The notes under the pieces: model-generated
What the model saw: the letters and a program-made list of their open reading frames with translations, nothing else
Told to the model about the DNA's origin: nothing
Databases searched by the model: none
Made by a program: the position numbers and the translations under genes
From: Phycisphaera mikurensis NBRC 102666
GTDB taxonomy: Bacteria > Planctomycetota > Phycisphaerae > Phycisphaerales > SM1A02
DNA: 36,540 nt
Direction of reading: 5' to 3'
Assembly: GCA_945890745.1 (NCBI GenBank)
Contig: CAMDCW010000006.1
Coordinates: forward strand, 1 to 36,540
Shown here: in pieces, positions 1 through 9,236 of the stretch
Numbering within the stretch: position 1 is the stretch's first letter
Layout of the letters: each line of letters begins with the position of its first letter

Positions 1-174
1 GCGTTGGCACAGTTCATTGAGGATCCGCTTGCAGAGCGGCTGCTCAGTGGCGAGTTCGGCGAAGGCACTGCGATTGTTGCTGTGCACGAGACCGGCAAGG
101 ACTACCTGACCTTCACCGGTACTGGTACGGAGAGCACTGACGAGACTCGCAAGAGCGAGGCGCAGCCGACCTGA
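1..174 (+). CDS. ClpB/ClpC-type AAA+ ATPase, C-terminal fragment
   Basis: The first 57 codons read in frame 1 to a TGA at 172-174, and the gene begins outside the window. The peptide contains FIEDPLAERLLSGEFGEGT followed by a short beta-rich stretch ending in YLTF. This is the usual end of the second small domain (Clp D2-small) of Hsp100 proteins such as ClpB and ClpC, where (I/N)PLA..LLSGEF and a terminal L.F strand are conserved. Those ATPases thread proteins through a hexameric ring for disaggregation or for hand-off to ClpP. A 15-residue polar tail (TGTGTESTDETRKSEAQPT) follows the domain. ClpB and ClpC cannot be told apart from this fragment. A strong terminator 30 bases downstream marks the end of the transcript. 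Confidence 0.8.
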   Translation, partial: ALAQFIEDPLAERLLSGEFGEGTAIVAVHETGKDYLTFTGTGTESTDETRKSEAQPT

Positions 175-204
175 GTCGGTGCGATTGATACAGATTCCAG
201 CTTC

Positions 205-246
205 CACCGGCCGGTCGTATGTTGCGACCGGCCGGTGTGTTTTTGT
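205..246 (+). terminator. Rho-independent terminator after the Clp gene
   Basis: A perfect 13-bp inverted repeat (205-217 with 225-237, core ACCGGCCGGTCG) encloses a 7-base loop and is followed by a T-rich run (tgtttttgt). This is a textbook intrinsic terminator. It sits between the Clp stop codon and the MOSC gene start, so the in-frame ATG at 235, inside the hairpin, is unlikely to be the MOSC start. Confidence 0.88.
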
Positions 247-252
247 AACTCG

Positions 253-258
253 TATAGT
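253..258 (+). promoter_or_regulatory. Possible -10 box for the MOSC gene
   Basis: TATAGT (5 of 6 to TATAAT) ends 9 nt before the ATG at 268, just after the upstream terminator. No convincing -35 is visible, since that position falls inside the terminator hairpin. If used, the mRNA would have almost no 5' leader. The same arrangement recurs at several other first-in-operon genes in this window. Confidence 0.35.
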
Positions 259-267
259 TCCAACGCG

Positions 268-1107
268 ATGACTTCTGCCATCCCCACACCCACGAGCGGA
301 ACAAACCATCTTGTGGTGGATTCGCTGCACGTCTATCCACTCAAGGGCGCAGCAGGATTTTCGCCGCGGAGTTGGTCTGTTGATGAGCGCGGCCTTCGTC
401 ATGACCGTCGCTTCATGGTGGTCGATGGGGACGGGCTATTCATCTCGCAACGAACGAACCCGCGGATGGCACTGATTGGCGCAGCGATTTCCGACGCTGG
501 GCTACGCATTACCAGTGCCGCGGGAACGCTGGATGTTGCCTTCCCTTCCAGCAGCGCACCAACACTTCGCGCCACCGTCTGGGACGACTGCTTTGACGTT
601 CGCGTCTCGGATCCCACCGCAAGCCGCATGCTGAGTGAAGTACTTGGTGTGCCCGCACAGTTGGTGTGGATGGATGATGATTGCGAGCGACTGACGAGCG
701 TCAAACGCGGAGAGCCGCGACGGCATCTCAGCCTTGCAGACGCCGCTCCGCTGCTCCTCACAACGACTGCCGCACTGGAAGACTTGAACACGCGGCTGAT
801 GCGCGGCGGCTCATCAGCGATACCCATGGATCGATTCCGCCCGAATGTAGTGGTGCGTGGCGCCACGGCCGGCGACGACGATGAGTGGCGCGCCCTGCGC
901 ATTGGCAGCGCCGCGTTTCGCGTCAGTAACGCATGCAAACGCTGCAAGGTGATCACCATCGATCAATCCACCGGCGAGTTCACCGGCAACGAGCCGCTCG
1001 CCACCCTTGCCACCTACCGCGCCGAAGGACCAGGCGTGACATTCGGACAGCACTTGCTGACTGAGATAAGCGGCATGATCAGCGTGGGCGATACGGTGAC
1101 GGTCTAA
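268..1107 (+). CDS. MOSC-domain protein, mARC/YcbX-like
   Basis: This 279-residue protein has an N-terminal MOSC_N beta-barrel (about residues 10-115, with YPLKG, then GLRHDRRFMVV and FISQR) and a C-terminal MOSC domain (about 125-275). The MOSC part has FRPNVVV and a CKRC motif, Cys223 and Cys226, the latter aligning with the molybdenum-ligating Cys of mARC/YcbX, followed by TIDQSTGEF. The family binds sulfurated Mo cofactor and reduces N-hydroxylated compounds; the actual substrate here is unknown. YcbX carries a C-terminal 2Fe-2S ferredoxin domain that is absent here, so the protein would need a separate electron donor. The start at 268 was preferred over the ATG at 235, which lies in the terminator. 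It converges on the PEP-CTERM genes. Confidence 0.82.
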   Translation: MTSAIPTPTSGTNHLVVDSLHVYPLKGAAGFSPRSWSVDERGLRHDRRFMVVDGDGLFISQRTNPRMALIGAAISDAGLRITSAAGTLDVAFPSSSAPTLRATVWDDCFDVRVSDPTASRMLSEVLGVPAQLVWMDDDCERLTSVKRGEPRRHLSLADAAPLLLTTTAALEDLNTRLMRGGSSAIPMDRFRPNVVVRGATAGDDDEWRALRIGSAAFRVSNACKRCKVITIDQSTGEFTGNEPLATLATYRAEGPGVTFGQHLLTEISGMISVGDTVTV

Positions 1108-1109
1108 GG

Positions 1110-1144
1110 CACAACGCGCACCCCCGATGGGAGTGCGCGTTGTG
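1110..1144. terminator. Bidirectional hairpin between convergent genes
   Basis: A perfect 12-bp inverted repeat (1110-1121 CACAACGCGCAC with 1133-1144) has an 11-base loop that can itself form three more C-G pairs. It starts 3 nt after the MOSC stop codon and lies 31 bases before the end of the convergent minus-strand gene. Neither side has a T-tract, so it is a likely but not canonical terminator serving both strands. Confidence 0.6.
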
Positions 1145-1175
1145 ATGTATGAGCCTCGATTTCTAAGCACCAGAC

Positions 1176-1841
1176 TCAGCGGCGGCGGCGCGCGCTACTG
1201 AGCAGGCCGACCGCGCCGAGCAGCGCGATGGCGCCTGGAGCGGGAACTACCGCGGTGCCGAGGTACATGGTTTCAGCACCGACGAAGTAGGCAGCGGCCG
1301 TGCCCATTGGCTGCACCTTAAAGGAAGTGATCGTCTGGTTCGGATCAGCAACCCAGAAGCCCATGAATTGGTTGGCAGAGCTGATGGTGCGGAAGATCGA
1401 CTCACCGGTGGAAAGCTTCAGCCAAATCTTGCCGGCAACGGCCTGACCTGCATCGTTCACAAACTGGAAGCCGCCCCCGATGCCGCGCACGCCGCCCATT
1501 GGCATTTCATACGGAGCGGTGAAGTTCATGGTGACCGTGGCCCCCGCTTGAGCGGCGTACAGACCAGTGCCGGTGGTCTGCAGCGAACCAACGGACGCTG
1601 TAGCCGTCCACGATGCCCAGCCTGCGCCACCAGAGACGGACGAGCCGGTCGCAAGGCCCTTGAAATCCTCGGTGTAGTACTCGGCGGTGTAGCCAGCACC
1701 AAAGAGATTGATGTCGGCGTCAGTCGGCGCGTTCTGCCACTCGGTGAGGTCGGTGAAGGCAATGACGTCTGAGGTGTAGCCAGCGTTGGCGGAGGCGATG
1801 AGCGAGCAGGCAGCGATGGTTGCGAATGCGAAGTTCTTCAT
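1176..1841 (-). CDS. PEP-CTERM sorting-domain protein (paralog A)
   Basis: This 221-residue secreted protein has a signal peptide (residues 1-20, ending SANA), a beta-rich body with SGGAGWASWTA, GIGGGFQF and GFWVADP, and a C-terminal tail VPAPGA (about 199-204), then a hydrophobic helix and RRRR. This is the tripartite PEP-CTERM signal in the VPAPGA variant common in Phycisphaerae. Such proteins are exported by Sec and then cut and anchored by an exosortase; no exosortase is encoded in the window. It is a clear paralog of the gene immediately upstream (1910-2575), which has exactly the same length, and the two are probably co-transcribed with a 68-base gap. An AGGGAAACAGGG ribosome-binding stretch precedes the ATG. 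The molecular function of the body is unknown. Confidence 0.85.
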   Translation of the reverse strand: MKNFAFATIAACSLIASANAGYTSDVIAFTDLTEWQNAPTDADINLFGAGYTAEYYTEDFKGLATGSSVSGGAGWASWTATASVGSLQTTGTGLYAAQAGATVTMNFTAPYEMPMGGVRGIGGGFQFVNDAGQAVAGKIWLKLSTGESIFRTISSANQFMGFWVADPNQTITSFKVQPMGTAAAYFVGAETMYLGTAVVPAPGAIALLGAVGLLSSARRRR

Positions 1842-1909
1842 GTGTTTACCCTGTTTCCCTGTGAAATACGAAATGTGTTTGCGTGTGTGTAAGGTGCCGG
1901 AGGAGTGAA

Positions 1910-2575
1910 TTACTGATTGACGGAGCGGCGACGGCCGCTAGCGAACATGGTGGCGATACCTAAGAGCGCGCATGCACCTGGTGCGGGAACTCCCGCGAAT
2001 CCGAAGTACAAGTTGGTGGTCGATACTGCATATGCCGTATCGAGCGGCTTGAGGAACAGGCCAGTGATGGTGACCTCTGGATCAATGACCCAGAATCCAG
2101 CGAACGACGCCTTGGCGGTGAAGTCCTGAATGACGGCTGCGCCGTTGGAGAGCGTGATCTCGATGCGCCCCGGCTGATAGTTGCCAGACGCGTCGATGAA
2201 CCCGAAATCTCCGCCGATGCCGTGGAGTCCGCCGAGCGCAGCGGGCTTATTGCCAAAGGTGAAGAACAGCGATGTACCAGACTTGGCGGTCGACATGGCG
2301 CCGAACTCTTGGGTGACATCGCCAGCGCCTGCAGAGGCGGTCCATGATGACCAGCCCAGGCCACCAGAGATGGAAGGCTGCGTCAACGAGCGCTTGGATT
2401 CAAAGTTCTCGACACTGGTAGCGGTGGTCCAACCGGCGGGGAAGATTCCCGGCTCCGCAGCGAACGCTGTCCATTCAGCGAGGTTGTTAAAGGCGACGGT
2501 GGAGACCACGCCCGCGAACGAACTACCTGTGAGAAGTCCGACCGTACCGATCAATGCCAAAGTCTGCTGTTGCAT
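1910..2575 (-). CDS. PEP-CTERM sorting-domain protein (paralog B)
   Basis: This 221-residue protein runs from the ATG at 2575. The frame stays open 58 codons further upstream, but that part is a basic, proline-rich non-secretory stretch, whereas MQQQTLALIGTVGLLTGSSFAG is a good signal peptide and is preceded by AGGGAACAGGG. The body shares FNNLAEW, SGGLGWSSWTA, GIGGDFGF and GFWVIDP with paralog A. The tail has VPAPGA (about 196-201), a hydrophobic segment and GRRR followed by SVNQ, an exosortase recognition tail. The protein is probably surface-anchored or released to the outer envelope or matrix. It is first of the two-gene minus-strand unit and is preceded by a structured leader. Its biochemical role is not recognisable. 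Confidence 0.83.
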   Translation of the reverse strand: MQQQTLALIGTVGLLTGSSFAGVVSTVAFNNLAEWTAFAAEPGIFPAGWTTATSVENFESKRSLTQPSISGGLGWSSWTASAGAGDVTQEFGAMSTAKSGTSLFFTFGNKPAALGGLHGIGGDFGFIDASGNYQPGRIEITLSNGAAVIQDFTAKASFAGFWVIDPEVTITGLFLKPLDTAYAVSTTNLYFGFAGVPAPGACALLGIATMFASGRRRSVNQ

Positions 2576-2760
2576 CCCTGTTCCCTTTTCCGCGGGCACA
2601 CTGCCCGCTCCTTTCACTCCCTGGGTGATCCTCGGCCCGCACGGACCTATTGGATCCATCACCTCACTGGGGCTGGCCGCTCCCTGCGACCTGCTCCGAT
2701 GGGTGATCCCACGACACTTGAGGCGCAGAAATCCCGAAGGATGGATCACGTCTCATCGAG
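2576..2760 (-). promoter_or_regulatory. Structured 5' leader of the PEP-CTERM pair (candidate)
   Basis: Read on the minus strand, the 185 bases before paralog B can form several hairpins. They are a 7-bp GCGGGCA/TGCCCGC stem just upstream of the ribosome-binding site, a four-pair ATCC-UUCG-GGAT tetraloop (2731-2742), a GGTCGC/GCGGCC stem, and a long-range pairing of GATCCATC with GATGGATC. The 10-mer TGGGTGATCC occurs twice (2622-2631, 2700-2709). No known riboswitch consensus was recognised. The gap continues to 2875 and otherwise holds only the upstream region of the next gene, including an AGTCAA (TTGACT on minus) at 2784-2789 that lacks a good -10. Confidence 0.35.
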
Positions 2761-2862
2761 AAAAATGAAATGTCGCCGTTTCCAGTCAATAACATGAGGC
2801 GGACGTTGACCGTCCGCGCCCGAGCCCCCCAGAAAGCGGCCGTGGCGTCCCCGGCCGAGCGA

Positions 2863-2868
2863 TACGAT
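2863..2868 (+). promoter_or_regulatory. Possible -10 box, leaderless start of the SDR gene
   Basis: TACGAT (4 of 6) ends exactly 7 nt before the ATG at 2876. The -35 position is not convincing. A 7-bp hairpin GCGGACG/CGTCCGC (2799-2817) lies upstream. There is no Shine-Dalgarno sequence, which fits a leaderless mRNA. Confidence 0.35.
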
Positions 2869-2875
2869 CGCCCTC

Positions 2876-3931
2876 ATGGACCTACTTGTTCTTGGAGGAA
2901 CCGCATTCCTCGGACCGGAAATCGTGGCGAGCGCTCAGCGCCGCGGTTGGAAGGTCACCCTGTTCAACCGCGGCAAGACACGTGCCGACCTGTTCCCAGA
3001 CCTGGAAACCATCCGCGGCGACCGTGATCCTGCCAAGGGCGAGGGTCTGAAGGCGCTGGAAAAGGCCATCGCCGACGGGCGCCGCTGGGATGGCGTCATT
3101 GATACCTCCGGCTATCGACCGCAGGACGTGCGCGCCTCCGCCACGCTGCTGGCCAAGGCCGCGCGACATTACGTCTTCGTTTCCACGGTTTCGGTGTACG
3201 CCTCGATGGCCACCCCGAACGCCGACGAGAGTGCAGCGGTGGGCACTATTGAAACACCTGAGGAACAGAAGCTCAGTAACGAAACGTACGGACCACTCAA
3301 GGCGCTGTGCGAACAAGAGTCGCTCAAAGCATTTGGCGAACGTTGCTCGGTGTTGCGCCCTGGCTTGATCGTCGGACCCGGCGATCCGACCGATCGGTTT
3401 ACGTATTGGCCCGTGCGTATTGCACGCGGCGGGCGCGTCTTGGTGCCTGGGCCCAAGGAGCCGCGCAAGGCGCTGATTAGTTTCGTTGATGTGCGCGACT
3501 GCGGGGAGTTCTGCGTTCGCTGCATCGCCGATGGTCACGGTGGAACCTACAACGTCACCGGACCTGCCGGACCATTGACGTTTGACGAAATGGTGGACGG
3601 CTGTAAGGCGTGTACCGCAGCGTCGGTGGAATTCGTCCCGATTGATGAGACGTATTTGCTTGAAACTGCGAAGGTTTCACCATGGATGGGGCTGCCGCTC
3701 TGGCTGCCTGAAGATCCACAATTTGCAGGCGCTGGCAACATCAGCCGTGCCCGCGCGGTTGCGGCTGGCTGCACGTTCCGTCCGCTGGCAGACACCGTGC
3801 GCGACACGCTGGCGTGGTGGGACAAGCAGCACCCCGAAGCTTATGTATGGGGCGCAAAGCCCGGCCAACCCGGTCTATCAGCGGAGCGCGAATCAACCAT
3901 CATCACCGAATGGGAAGCGTCAAAGAAGTGA
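2876..3931 (+). CDS. NAD-dependent epimerase/dehydratase (atypical SDR)
   Basis: This 351-residue cytoplasmic protein begins directly with a Rossmann strand and the nucleotide-binding motif VLGGTAFLG (residues 4-12), then LFNRG, which suits NAD(P) binding in extended or atypical short-chain dehydrogenases. The strand VFVSTVSVY and a Tyr138-x3-Lys142 pair (YGPLK) match the SDR catalytic Ser/Thr-Tyr-Lys layout. The C-terminal half (about 180-340) is the variable substrate-binding part, with PRKALISFVDVRD and a YNVTGP stretch. Many such proteins are annotated only as epimerases or reductases; the substrate cannot be predicted. The gene overlaps the following LOG-family gene, so the two are likely co-translated. 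It is not near the sugar-nucleotide cluster, so a role there is doubtful. Confidence 0.8.
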   Translation: MDLLVLGGTAFLGPEIVASAQRRGWKVTLFNRGKTRADLFPDLETIRGDRDPAKGEGLKALEKAIADGRRWDGVIDTSGYRPQDVRASATLLAKAARHYVFVSTVSVYASMATPNADESAAVGTIETPEEQKLSNETYGPLKALCEQESLKAFGERCSVLRPGLIVGPGDPTDRFTYWPVRIARGGRVLVPGPKEPRKALISFVDVRDCGEFCVRCIADGHGGTYNVTGPAGPLTFDEMVDGCKACTAASVEFVPIDETYLLETAKVSPWMGLPLWLPEDPQFAGAGNISRARAVAAGCTFRPLADTVRDTLAWWDKQHPEAYVWGAKPGQPGLSAERESTIITEWEASKK

Positions 3932-4677
3932 CTCCTGAAGAATTCCCCGTTGGACCGTTGGCTGCGCCCGAGCAATTGATGCTCGCTGGTCCACGACCAC
4001 GACTGGAGGAACTGTGGCGAGTCATTCGCATCGCGGTGGAATTCATTCGTGGCTTTCGACGGTTGCACTTTGTTGGTCCATGCGTGACGGTGTTTGGCAG
4101 CGCGCGCTTCCCCGAAGACCATCGGTGGTACGCCATGGCGCAACAGGTGGGCGCGGAACTTGGCCGGCGCGGGTTTACCGTGATGACTGGCGGCGGACCC
4201 GGGATCATGGAAGCCGCCAATCGCGGCGCGCGTGAGGTGGGCGCACCAAGCATCGGTTGCAACATCGCCCTACCGAATGAGCAGAAACCGAATCCATGGT
4301 GCGACCAAACCGTGGAGTTCCGCTACTTCTTCATTCGTAAAGTGATGCTGCTGAAGTATTCGTATGGATTCGTGGTGCTACCAGGCGGATACGGGACCAT
4401 GGATGAATTGTTTGAAACGCTCACCCTCATGCAAACCGGGAAGATTGCTGACTTTCCAGTGGTCATCATGGGCAAGGACTACTGGGATGAACTGGATGAC
4501 TTCGTTCAGCGGCGCATGATTCCAGACGGGACGATCGATAAGGAAGATCGCGGTCTTGTGAAGGTGACCGATGATCCGGTAGAAGCGGCAGAGTTCATCG
4601 CTGAAGTTACGCAACGGCAATTCGGGCTCCGCATCGGTGCACGCGCGCGCAAGCGTTGGTGGTTGTTCGAGGGCTGA
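3910..4677 (+). CDS. LOG family (TIGR00730-like) Rossmann-fold protein
   Basis: This protein has about 255 residues. It contains the two family signatures: GGGPGIMEAAN in the first half, and PGGYGTMDELFETLTLMQ in the second, which forms the active site of cytokinin-type phosphoribohydrolases (LOG). Members cleave nucleoside 5'-monophosphates to base and ribose 5-phosphate, although many bacterial ones remain untested and were formerly called lysine decarboxylases. The ATG at 3910 overlaps the upstream gene by 22 bases. A GTG at 3928 would give a 4-base GTGA overlap and is an equally reasonable start, shortening the protein by 6 residues. The extra N-terminal ~45 residues before the Rossmann core are typical of the longer bacterial subgroup. 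Confidence 0.85.
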   Translation: MGSVKEVTPEEFPVGPLAAPEQLMLAGPRPRLEELWRVIRIAVEFIRGFRRLHFVGPCVTVFGSARFPEDHRWYAMAQQVGAELGRRGFTVMTGGGPGIMEAANRGAREVGAPSIGCNIALPNEQKPNPWCDQTVEFRYFFIRKVMLLKYSYGFVVLPGGYGTMDELFETLTLMQTGKIADFPVVIMGKDYWDELDDFVQRRMIPDGTIDKEDRGLVKVTDDPVEAAEFIAEVTQRQFGLRIGARARKRWWLFEG

Positions 4678-4715
4678 CCGATATCGGTCGCCCGCGCCGA
4701 ATCGTCCGGCGTCGC

Positions 4716-4744
4716 TTGGGCTGGATGAACATAACGAGTATCAC
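4716..4744 (+). promoter_or_regulatory. Putative promoter of the HD-GYP gene
   Basis: TTGGGC (4716-4721), a 17-nt spacer and TATCAC (4739-4744) precede the ATG at 4753 by 8 nt. The match to the sigma-70 consensus is modest. Transcription would begin at or 1-2 nt before the start codon, and no Shine-Dalgarno sequence is present. Confidence 0.4.
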
Positions 4745-4752
4745 TTACCTCT

Positions 4753-6315
4753 ATGACACAGGCGTTCCGAATCACGATGGTTGATGGCCCCCCCGGCAGT
4801 GCCGGTCAGTTCGAGGTCCACTCCGACCGCCCCACTGTCATCGGGCGAGCGGATGAATGCCACGTCCAGTTACCAACGCTCACGATCGGTCGTCGACATG
4901 CTGCGCTGGTCTGGAGCACCGACCCAGGCACCGGCGATGGGCACATGCGGCTGCGCGACCTCGATAGTCGGACCGGCACCATGCTCAACGGCACCCGCCT
5001 GGCACGGAGTACGGAAATTCGCGTCGAATCTGGTGACCTGATTGGTGTGGGTCCCTTCCAATTCCGGCTCGACGGCGCGGACAACACTCAGTCCCCGATG
5101 CACTCGATTCGACTTGGTGAAGAGAACGTCAGCACCGGAATGCTGGCGGAGGCGATTCTGCTTGAGCACCCAAATGCGCTTGCCGCCGATTACTTGGTGC
5201 ATCTCCTCAACGCAACCGAATCGATGTCACACGCAACGGACCTGGCCAGTGTGGCGGATGCGGCGGTACGTTCATTGGTTGCAGCAACTAGTTTTTCGAA
5301 TGTTGCCTTCTTGCTGCAAGGTAACACCGTTGATCGAATTGACGCACTCGCATGTGCTGGGCGCATCCAAGATTCCACGGGTGCCGTCTTAGTCAGTCGG
5401 ACCATGCTGCGCAACGCACGAGACCGCGCGTATGTCTATCACCGCGAAAGCAGCAATGCGCCCATCCTTGCCAGCGAGAGTGTGCTGCGCATGGACATTC
5501 AAGAGGCTGCGTGCATTCCCGTGAAGACTGGAGCGACGTTCCATGGCTGGCTCTATCTCGACCGTCGCGGCGCGTCATCAAGCACAAACATTCATGAGGC
5601 TGTGAACTTCGCTGCTGCTATCGGCCACTTTGTGGGCTTGGCGCTTTCCAATGTGGCGCGTATGCAACTCCAAGAGCGCATGGATCGTGAGCAACGGGAA
5701 CTGTTCAGCGGCACCATGCGCACGCTCATTGAGGCGATTGATGCCAAGGATCCCTACACGCGCGGACACAGCGATCGCGTCAGTCGATTTGCCGCGCTGC
5801 TTGCCGAACGCGCCGAACTCGGAAGTCCGTTCGTTGAGCAAGCGCGCTTGTGCGGGTTGGTGCACGACATCGGCAAGATCGGCGTGCCCGAGGAGATTCT
5901 GCGCAAGCCGACCAAGCTGGAAGTACATGAGTTCGCGCTCATCAAGCAACACCCCGAGCGGGGATTGTCAATGCTGCGTGACATTCCGCAACTGCGTGAG
6001 ATCCTTCCCGGCGTGCTTGATCACCACGAGCGCTGGGACGGCCAGGGTTACCCCAACCAAAGTGCCGGCATGGATATCAGCTCCCTCGGCCGCGTGGTTG
6101 GCATCGCCGATGCGTTCGATGCAATGACAAGTTCACGGCTGTATCGCCCCGCGCGGAATACTGCGGCGGCACTGGACGAAATTCGCAGATGTGCAGGTAC
6201 GCAATTCGACCCCACCTTGGCTGAGGTGTTTGCCAGCATCTCGCCTGAAGAGCTCGAGCCGATTATGGCACATCGCAGACCGGTGATGCCGGAGACCGAT
6301 GCGCTGGGGACGTAA
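4753..6315 (+). CDS. FHA-GAF-HD-GYP cyclic-di-GMP phosphodiesterase
   Basis: This 520-residue soluble protein has three domains. An FHA domain (about 5-110, with VIGRADECHVQL, GRRHAAL and SRTGTMLNG) binds phosphothreonine peptides. A GAF-like sensor follows (about 140-305). The C-terminal HD-GYP domain (about 320-505) keeps all hallmark residues: His371-Asp372 in HDIGKIGVPE, His424-His425-Glu426 and Asp429-Gly-x-Gly-Tyr433-Pro434, and ADAFDAMTSSRLYR. It is therefore expected to be an active phosphodiesterase degrading c-di-GMP to pGpG or GMP, controlled by Ser/Thr kinase signalling through FHA and by a small ligand through GAF. It has no membrane segments. It stands alone in its transcript and converges on the lipoprotein gene. 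Confidence 0.92.
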   Translation: MTQAFRITMVDGPPGSAGQFEVHSDRPTVIGRADECHVQLPTLTIGRRHAALVWSTDPGTGDGHMRLRDLDSRTGTMLNGTRLARSTEIRVESGDLIGVGPFQFRLDGADNTQSPMHSIRLGEENVSTGMLAEAILLEHPNALAADYLVHLLNATESMSHATDLASVADAAVRSLVAATSFSNVAFLLQGNTVDRIDALACAGRIQDSTGAVLVSRTMLRNARDRAYVYHRESSNAPILASESVLRMDIQEAACIPVKTGATFHGWLYLDRRGASSSTNIHEAVNFAAAIGHFVGLALSNVARMQLQERMDREQRELFSGTMRTLIEAIDAKDPYTRGHSDRVSRFAALLAERAELGSPFVEQARLCGLVHDIGKIGVPEEILRKPTKLEVHEFALIKQHPERGLSMLRDIPQLREILPGVLDHHERWDGQGYPNQSAGMDISSLGRVVGIADAFDAMTSSRLYRPARNTAAALDEIRRCAGTQFDPTLAEVFASISPEELEPIMAHRRPVMPETDALGT

Positions 6316-6353
6316 CTAACACCGCGAGCATGCATGCTGCGCATCCCGCGCGA

Positions 6354-6842
6354 TTACTTCTTCGCGTCGGCTCCGGCCTTGACCTCAACCTCCAAGGTAA
6401 GAACCTGCTTGGCCGCAATGTTCTTGTCGGTGAGGCTCACCTGAGCAAACTCAATCTTGGTCTTGCCGACCTTGCGGGCGTGCAGGTGGTAGATGGTTTG
6501 CATGTCCGTGCCAGCCGCGAGCTTGCCGTCCGGCTCGATATCAAAGGATGCGTCCACCAACACATACGCATCGTTGGGCGTACGGCATTGCCACTCGTAT
6601 CCATCGCCGGACTTGGAAGCGAGAGAAACCTTGAAGTCTTCGCCATCAGTGGCAGTGCCGTCCGTGGACTTCGTGAGTTTCAAGACGTCACCCTGCGCGA
6701 TCGGACCGCCGTTGTGATCCTTGCCCCCCAAGAGGAGCCGCACGGCCATCACCGGCGGCGGACCGTTCTTGCAGCCCTGCATTGGAACCGACATGCAGGC
6801 GAACGCAAGAAGAGTAACGGTGACTTTGGAGCAAGTTGGCAT
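6354..6842 (-). CDS. Small lipoprotein, chagasin-like (I42) fold possible
   Basis: This 162-residue protein runs from the ATG at 6842. The longer frame to 6914 adds a non-secretory proline/glycine stretch. Residues 1-23 look like a signal peptide (MPTCSKVTVTLLAFACMSVP then MQGC) with a cysteine at the end that could be lipidated, although the lipobox is imperfect. The body, with VSLASKSGDGYEWQ in the middle and VGKTKIEFAQVSL plus a final LTLEVEVK strand, follows the layout of chagasin/amoebiasin-type inhibitors of cysteine peptidases, where an NPTTGY loop sits at the place of SKSGDGY. The key NPTTG residues are not conserved, so inhibition is uncertain. It is a single gene between convergent and divergent neighbours. 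Confidence 0.6.
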   Translation of the reverse strand: MPTCSKVTVTLLAFACMSVPMQGCKNGPPPVMAVRLLLGGKDHNGGPIAQGDVLKLTKSTDGTATDGEDFKVSLASKSGDGYEWQCRTPNDAYVLVDASFDIEPDGKLAAGTDMQTIYHLHARKVGKTKIEFAQVSLTDKNIAAKQVLTLEVEVKAGADAKK

Positions 6843-6948
6843 GGTGAGAGCGTCTTTCGATGGCGTAGGGATGAATCCTGGTTCGCAAGCGGCGCCGCCG
6901 CCAGGGAACGGCACTCTACCCCCTATCGGCGCACCCGCCCCACTCTCC

Positions 6949-6954
6949 TACAAT
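6949..6954 (+). promoter_or_regulatory. -10 box of uvrB, leaderless start
   Basis: TACAAT (5 of 6 to TATAAT) ends exactly 7 nt before the uvrB ATG at 6962. The usual +1 position would be at the A of the ATG. There is no Shine-Dalgarno sequence in the tccgccg spacer, and the -35 region (around 6926) is weak. No LexA-type box was recognised upstream. Confidence 0.5.
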
Positions 6955-6961
6955 TCCGCCG

Positions 6962-9049
<2,088 letters not shown>

Positions 9050-9222
9050 CGGATCAAGCCCAAATCGCGTAGTCCGAAAATCTCGGCGCGGTTGAATGAG
9101 GCACACTGATTTGCCAAGCGATCTTCGCTAACCTTTCAAGCAGTTCCCGCAAGATCGATGGTGGATCGACCCTGATACGTGAGTGCCGAGGCACCCTTGG
9201 CATTGAATCTAGTCCGAACAGT

Positions 9223-9226
9223 GGAG
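9223..9226 (+). promoter_or_regulatory. Ribosome-binding site fixing the GTG start of rmlB
   Basis: GGAG lies 10 nt before the GTG at 9237, which begins exactly at the Rossmann strand AILITG. The 9050-9236 gap shows no other clear element; no confident promoter was found in it. Confidence 0.55.
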
Positions 9227-9236
9227 ACTCGTCACG

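Noticed and set aside
399-959. A 186-codon minus-strand frame opposite the MOSC gene
   Set aside because: It is a low-complexity Ser/Arg-rich shadow of a well-supported gene on the other strand.
2576-2760. A known riboswitch class in the PEP-CTERM leader
   Set aside because: No consensus core for the cobalamin, SAM, c-di-GMP, glycine or SAH classes was recognised, so it is kept only as an unnamed structured leader.
2181-2768. A 195-codon plus-strand frame across PEP-CTERM paralog B
   Set aside because: It is antisense to a gene with a signal peptide and sorting tail, and its product has no recognisable features.
6327-6338. Perfect 12-bp palindrome AGCATGCATGCT between convergent genes
   Set aside because: It is too short and AT/GC-mixed with no loop or T-tract to be a good terminator, and no regulator is known for it; it could be chance.
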